Shown: positions 58,695 to 64,000 of the stretch, piece by piece | How the letters are laid out: each line of letters opens with the position of its first letter | How positions within the stretch are numbered: the first letter of the stretch is position 1 | Origin: Sanderia malayensis | Taxonomy: Eukaryota > Cnidaria > Scyphozoa > Semaeostomeae > Pelagiidae | Assembly (NCBI GenBank): GCA_013076295.1 | Contig: RQOL01000660.1 | Coordinates: 310,001 to 374,000, forward strand | DNA: 64,000 bases | Reading direction: 5' to 3' | Translations under genes and position numbers: made by a program | Notes under the pieces: model-generated | Database searches by the model: none | What the model was told of the DNA's origin: nothing | Seen by the model: only the letters and a program-made list of their open reading frames with translations

Positions 58695-59835
58695 AAGGCC
58701 GGGTTACACGATCACTTTTTGCCATCACTTTTTTTGATATTGGACCAACGTGATAAAAAGTGATCGTGTAACATGCAAAAATGATGGATTTTCGCAGCAG
58801 ATTTTAATGGGCTTAGGAGGTGTTAATCCTCGCATCATTGAAAATTTTACTCTGAACGAAAGCAGAGTAAAATCGAGTCCATCACTTTTTTTCAAAGACG
58901 CCGACAAATTCTTACGTCACGTAGTGTTTTGGTGAAGAGGAAACGGCCTAGAGTTTCGAGAAAAGAAGTATACAACTTGAAATTGTGCTTAGAAACATCA
59001 TTATTTGCATGAAAACGAATATTAATAATGATCAGGAAAAATTTGAAGTGCAAAACAATCTCGAAAAATCAAATTTCGTAGAATATAGTAGTGCGAAATA
59101 AGTTAATTTGTATCCTCGGAATATCGAAGTGTAATGTCAATTTAATATTACATATATTAAAAAGATAGGGCAATTGCTATTACATTACTCGATCGGTTGC
59201 CAGGAAGACCCAAAAGAAACAGGACAACGCGATGGAGTCTGCTAAAAATTCCAGGAAATCCTTGTTGTCTTGTTGATCTTTTTCATAGGGCAGGAAAAGT
59301 TCCGTGTTGGTGGCAATGTCTTGTTTGGACTGCTGTATGCATGTATAATAAACAATATGTATCTGACGGTCAGATACATATTGTTTATTATACATGGTCA
59401 GATTCTGACCATGTATATAAAATAACTTACATTTCGCACTACTATATTCTACGAAATTTGATTTTTCGAGATTGTTTTGCACTTCAAATTTTTCCTGATC
59501 ATTATTAATATTTGTTTTCATGCAAATAATGATGTTTCTAAGCACAATTTCAAGTTGTATACTTCTTTTCTCGAAACTCTAGGCCGTTTCCTCTTCACCA
59601 AAACACTACGTGACGTAAGAATTTGTCGGCGTCTTTGAAAAAAAGTGATGGACTCGATTTTACTCTGCTTTCGTTCAGAGTAAAATTTTCAATGATGGAG
59701 GATTAACACCTCCTAAGCCCATTAAAATCTGCTGCGAAAATCCATCATTTTTGCATGTTACACGATCACTTTTTATCACGTTGGTCCAATATCAAAAAAA
59801 GTGATGGCAAAAAGTGATCGTGTAACCCGGCCTTT
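58695..59835. mobile_element. Third long foldback element, ~400-bp arms
   Basis: The left arm (58695-59099) and right arm (59432-59835) are near-perfect reverse complements. The outermost sequence is 'aaggccgggttacacgatca'. Within each arm the terminal 'gttacacgatcacttttt' is itself repeated in inverted orientation about 50 bp inward. The ~330-bp loop contains a perfect palindrome at 59341-59395. No transposase or long reading frame was recognised. Confidence 0.92.
59341..59395. repeat. 55-bp perfect palindrome in the loop of the third foldback element
   Basis: Two 27-bp arms, ATGTATAATAAACAATATGT plus 'atctgac' and their reverse complement, are separated by one base. A smaller 'ggtcag/ctgacc' hairpin follows immediately. 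Confidence 0.9.
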
Positions 59836-60728
59836 AGAAGAGGCGATGGAATATCTCAGTCGCAATCATTTTTAATTTGATTTTGTAGAATTGATTCTTC
59901 TAACAAATAAACAACGTCATTTATTGTCTTAAGGTGTTTAATTATTATTTTGTAGTTATTACTTATACAATAAAGGGAGCGACAATATTGTTAAGGTTTT
60001 CAGAATTTGCCAAAGACAATAATAGATTTTGTGTGGCTTCGGCGGGTAAATATTGTTTGTACTGCATATGAATTCCCACGTGGGTCTGATTGACATGCAA
60101 GTTTCGGCCAATGAAAATTGGCGAAAACTCCCTGATCATAATTGGTCGGTTGACTTTCGAATATCCCACGTGGTGTGGAAACCAATAATTTGCGATATGA
60201 TCAAGTTGTTTATTGGTCTTTCTTTCTCAAGGCAATAAAACAAATTAAAATATGCTCCATATAAGGAGTGCTTACTTACTTGTGGTGTTCGAATTGCTTC
60301 GAAAGAACCGCGTGCCGCCTAACAAGTGTGTCTCATCATCTCTGTGTAACGATAGATCTATATGGATTGTTCCGATCACTACGTGAAAAATATCTTCTTT
60401 TTATTTGTGGTTGTACGTCCATCGTGGTGCCATGTTGCCTAATAACTTCGCCAATGCTTTCAATATGAATTGCTGATAATTGTTGCCAACTTTACAGTGT
60501 CTAGATCGCTTCGCAGATAAAGCTATACTCGGGGTTTGACAAGTTTGTGTTCAAGCAACAATACATTGAGAGTTGAAGTGGAACATTATTGTTGGAAAGG
60601 CAAGCTTCACGGAAACCCTGAACTTTGGCCAGGAGGAGCCAAGTAAATTTAATTGTTATATTTAAGTGTGTTCACCAAAACGAATTGATTTTCTGCGGAT
60701 TGTATGGTGTTGTTCATTGATAATAATA
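59836..60728. other. 5' flank of the Groucho/TLE gene
   Basis: No competing reading frame. It should contain the TLE promoter and 5' UTR. A 'ccaggaggagccaag' segment near 60630 might belong to the leader. No defined TATA or initiator was identified. Confidence 0.35.
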
Positions 60729-62789
60729 ATGTACCAAGGCCGACATACGGTAAGACTTTGACCTGTTTACATTCAATGATTTCTTTGGTGTTGTGAACAC
60801 GTAGTGCTTGTGGGGATAGGCCTAAGTTTATCTTAATCTCACCTCAGACATAAGGTCGATATTTTATTCTTTACTTTTTTGTTTCAAAAATACTATAATT
60901 GCATTTGAAATTTTTGTGATATATTGAGGAAAAGGCCCAGATTGTGTCAAAGATAATACAGTTTGGTATTGTGGACTACATTCTCATAATTTTTCTTTGC
61001 TTTACAGACTCCTCACCAGCCATCTGGACAACCCTTTTCGAAGTTTTCAGTTGCAGAAGCATGCGACAGGATAAAGGAAGAATTTAATTTCCTTCAAGCC
61101 CAGAATCACAGGTTACTTTTTAAAAATTTAAAAATAATTTATGTTCTGCTCGTCACCATACAACAGGGGAAAAATTGAGCTTTGAAAGTCACCTTTTTCA
61201 AGCTACTGCCACTCGTTTCTCACGAGAAACCATTTTAAAGTCTATACAAAGGCTTAGAAAGTTTAAGAAACCTTTGAATGAAGCCTTCGGTTTCCCGTAG
61301 ACTATTCAATTTTTTCATTAACTTCACGATTTATAAATCAACTGTGTGGAGTCAAAAGATATTCCCTTGTTATAGGGGACCTGCTGTTTTGTTTATCTAC
61401 GTTATTTATTCAAGAATTTTGCAAAGCTTTACGTTTTCGCTTCGTAATTTACGATCCTTTGGTTACAATGGTTTTCAAAGAAAATAATATTATTCGATTC
61501 AATCTAAAGTGTTCAAATTCGTGACTTATTAAGAACCTTCAGTACTGAGATTTATATCTTTCCACAATAAACTTTAACTTCGTCACGGTGTATTTTTATT
61601 GCAAACGAGCTCTGAGCACAGGTCACCCTGATAATTTGCACATTTTATTTTTTCTTCAGTAAATTTCATTTTAAGTATTTTAAATCCATTTCCTAATTTT
61701 ATTCTTGTAGCTTAAAGCTAGAATGTGAAAAGCTGGCCACAGACAAAACAGAAATGCAAAGACACTATGTTATGGTTAGTCACCTATTTTCCTGTTACTT
61801 TTCATGTGATTTCGTAAATTCCATTAGCTTCAGGAATGTATTTTTCAATCTTGTGTGATTCATACATTGATATTTGTCAACAAGAAATACCAAATGTGTT
61901 TTGAGGCTAATATTTCAGTTATGGCCAGGTTTTTTTGAAAGGAGGAATATTAGTTACAGGGTGCTGTGTACTCATCAGTTATTTGCATGGATATCTGAAG
62001 CCAACCTATTGATCAATTGGTGGCTTTTCTGTGACTATTTACTTGTTCAAAAATTATGCAATGCATACATTCTGTTTGCAATGAGAAAAGGACTCCTGTT
62101 GTTGAATGAACTTTCTGCTCATAGATTGTTTAGGGGGATTTCAAACAGCTGTTAATACATTCATCGTTCAAGTCATTAGTTTCAACTGTAGATGTTTATT
62201 CAAGTCAATTCAGTATCTACCCGTTTGTTACAGGCTTATTGTTTTCTATGTTTGCATTATTCAAACAAAACATAATTTTAATTGTCCAAGTTCTCAAGAG
62301 ATGCAAAATTGTTAAAAGTCAAATAGCATATAATGTATTGATTTAAGGAGTGGGTGATCTGAAAAAGCTTTAATTATTTTAAAATATATTTGTACAAGTT
62401 TTAGTAATTTTCTGTTCTTTTGTTTGTGTGTTTTCTCCTTAATTCTTTAAATGTTGGAGGACAAATCTGATTGCAATTCTGATGTTATTAATAGTTGTCA
62501 ATGTCGGTTGTGTGCTGTGGTTTTGGTAGTTCTAAACCAGACAAGAACATGACTTGCTAATTGCTATATAGTGTTTTCTCAGACAACCTTTAATTTCACA
62601 AATCATGTCTGTGTCTATACAAATTCAATTTTAATGGGGAATGATTGAAAGTGCTTTACTATTTTAATCTTTCCAATCTAGAATCTCTTAATATAGGTTT
62701 TAATTTAAAGTAAAAATGTTCATACTATGTATTTCTTTTTCTAGTATTATGAGATGTCCTATGGCTTGAATGTTGAAATGCATAAACAG
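60729..62789 (+). CDS. Groucho/TLE transcriptional co-repressor, first four coding exons (partial)
   Basis: Groucho/TLE proteins are nuclear co-repressors recruited by Hes/Runx/TCF factors. Their N-terminal Q domain forms a tetramerising coiled coil. Exons: 60729-60749, 61008-61111, 61711-61774, 62745-62789. All introns are GT-AG and phases join. The translation starts MYQGRHT, then [54 protein letters not shown] and [17 protein letters not shown]. These match the vertebrate and fly N-terminus block by block, including the very short first exon. The rest of the Q domain, the GP/CcN/SP regions and the WD40 propeller lie beyond 64000. The start is secure because the 7-codon exon joins the TPHQ exon in frame. 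Confidence 0.93.
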
Positions 62790-64000
62790 GTATGTATATG
62801 ACCAAAGCTTTGGCATGATTTCTGAATTTTAACTGGTTATATAAATATCATGTGCTGATTTCAGCCAATAAATTGTCGAGATGACCCAGAATCTAATTCC
62901 ACATTGCAATATGAATTCATCTTCTATTGGAACTTGATATTCAACCAATGGTTAATGGGTCTCATTGTCTGCAAACAAGCTCAAAATAACAACTCTCTGA
63001 ACTCCTAAATGGGGTGCTTAAATATCTCTCCTGACCAGGAAGGGTGTTTTTGTTAGTAAGAGAGCCTGAAGGAAATTCTTCACATAACTTTTACTATGAA
63101 CCATTTGAAATGTTAGGGGGGGGCATGATCATCCTAAGCTCAACCAATGAAAGACGTCTCTGTCAAATTATGATTATCGTTTATCACACAATAAAGGAGA
63201 TGTAAGGCTTTTCTGTTAAGTATTTTTTGGATGGATTGCTTTGGTGAGATATATAAATCTTTCTCTATTCGCTTATTTTTTAATCTGGTCTTAACTAATA
63301 CCAGATCTCAGACTACGTTTCACTTTTATCCCATTTGTAGGCTAATGGAGTTAGCTAAAAACCCTTTCAGATTTAATAGACAGGGAATTATCCCCTACAA
63401 ACTAACAAACAGGGTAACCTTCAATTTTAATGTTTCACATGAAAGCCAAGACAAAGAGGATCAGAAATCCGAGATGGGACATTTCGGAAAAGTGACGGGG
63501 GTCACGTCATCGCTCATCAAAGTATTGCACCATTGGTCACGGTCAGAAAAAAATCAACTATCTTATATTGTAAACCTGAATATCTATTTAGAAAGAGCAT
63601 AAAGAGTTATGCAAAAAATATTAAGGAACTTTATCTTTAACATAAACAGTTGAGGAGATATCGGCAGTCGAAAATGTTACAATTCAGGGGGTAAAAAAAG
63701 AAATGAAATTACCTGAATTCTCCAATATTACCAAAACATTGGCACAAATGTTGAACTACATATACCATCTCATTGATGGAAAGCATTTCAAGTTGATTTC
63801 AGTCAAAGAAATGTTTCAAAAACTGAGTTTACATAATGTGCAGGGTGTCTGAATTCCTGACATTACCCCCCGATTTTTTGAAAAATCCATTTTTTAATGA
63901 TTTGGGGTGAAATTTTTGATGTAGAGTCAACTCTGCTTAGGTTGAACACCCTAGGGAAGTGTGAAAATGCTTGAATTACAACATATTCGAATTGTAGAGG
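62790..64000 (+). other. TLE intron running off the window
   Basis: After the donor at 62790 no further exon resembling the next TLE block was found up to 64000, so this is probably all intron. It carries the start of a MITE at 63917. Confidence 0.55.
63917..64000 (+). mobile_element. Pogo-like MITE, second copy of the 23613-23802 family (cut by window end)
   Basis: 'agagtcaactctgcttaggt', 'aacaccctagggaa.tgtgaaaatg' and 'cgaatt.tagagg' follow the left half of 23613-23802 in order. The right terminus is outside the window. Confidence 0.6.

Noticed and set aside
63231..63602. 123-aa plus-strand frame in the TLE intron
   Set aside because: No similarity to the next TLE exon or any known family, and no suitable splice sites in phase with the preceding exon.

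Overview
The window is eukaryotic, AT-rich nuclear DNA from an animal. Every recognisable gene is split by canonical GT-AG introns: a TRPM cation channel, the U3 snoRNP protein MPP10, a 2-oxoglutarate/Fe(II) oxygenase, a large Hint-domain protein, and the 5' exons of a Groucho/TLE co-repressor. A TRPM channel plus Groucho/TLE points to Metazoa. Short introns, many short inverted-repeat elements, tRNA-headed SINEs and a Penelope-like remnant would suit a non-bilaterian such as a cnidarian. That placement is inference with modest confidence. Exon models were built by hand from reading-frame continuity, splice sites and remembered family motifs. No alignment or transcript data were used, and percent-identity statements are by eye.

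Layout. 1-1691: upstream flank with one short inverted-repeat element. 1692-14079 (+): a 22-exon TRPM gene (1135 aa), whose introns hold several MITEs and a SINE. 14151-16460: a 43-bp minisatellite of about 50 copies, starting 72 bp after the TRPM stop codon. 16461-25015: a gene-free repeat domain containing four copies of one uncharacterised repeat (two of them in opposite orientation), a polypurine block, a SINE and a MITE. 25016-29001 (-): MPP10, 7 exons, 639 aa. 29002-29918: a tandem duplication, one copy split by a MITE with a clear 6-bp target-site duplication. 29919-35019 (-): a 2OG-Fe(II) oxygenase with a long helical C-terminal extension, 8 exons, 847 aa. 35530-37416: a nearly perfect 1.9-kb palindrome. 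38243-41963 (-): a Hint-domain protein of 1156 aa, mostly in one 3-kb exon. 42000-60700: a transposon-rich region with a Penelope-like GIY-YIG remnant, a second long palindrome (45049-46647), a possible ADAT3-like fragment, a broken MULE transposase, foldback hairpins, MITEs and a third long palindrome (58695-59835). 60729-62789 (+): the first four coding exons of Groucho/TLE, which continues past the window.

MPP10, the oxygenase and the Hint gene lie head to tail on the minus strand; TRPM and TLE are on the plus strand. Nothing suggests co-regulation. The genes look like unrelated neighbours separated by transposon nests. The items most worth following are the Hint protein with serine in place of the usual catalytic cysteine, the three long palindromic elements, the MULE locus (possible captured gene piece plus an internal foldback mutation), and the minisatellite abutting the TRPM stop codon.
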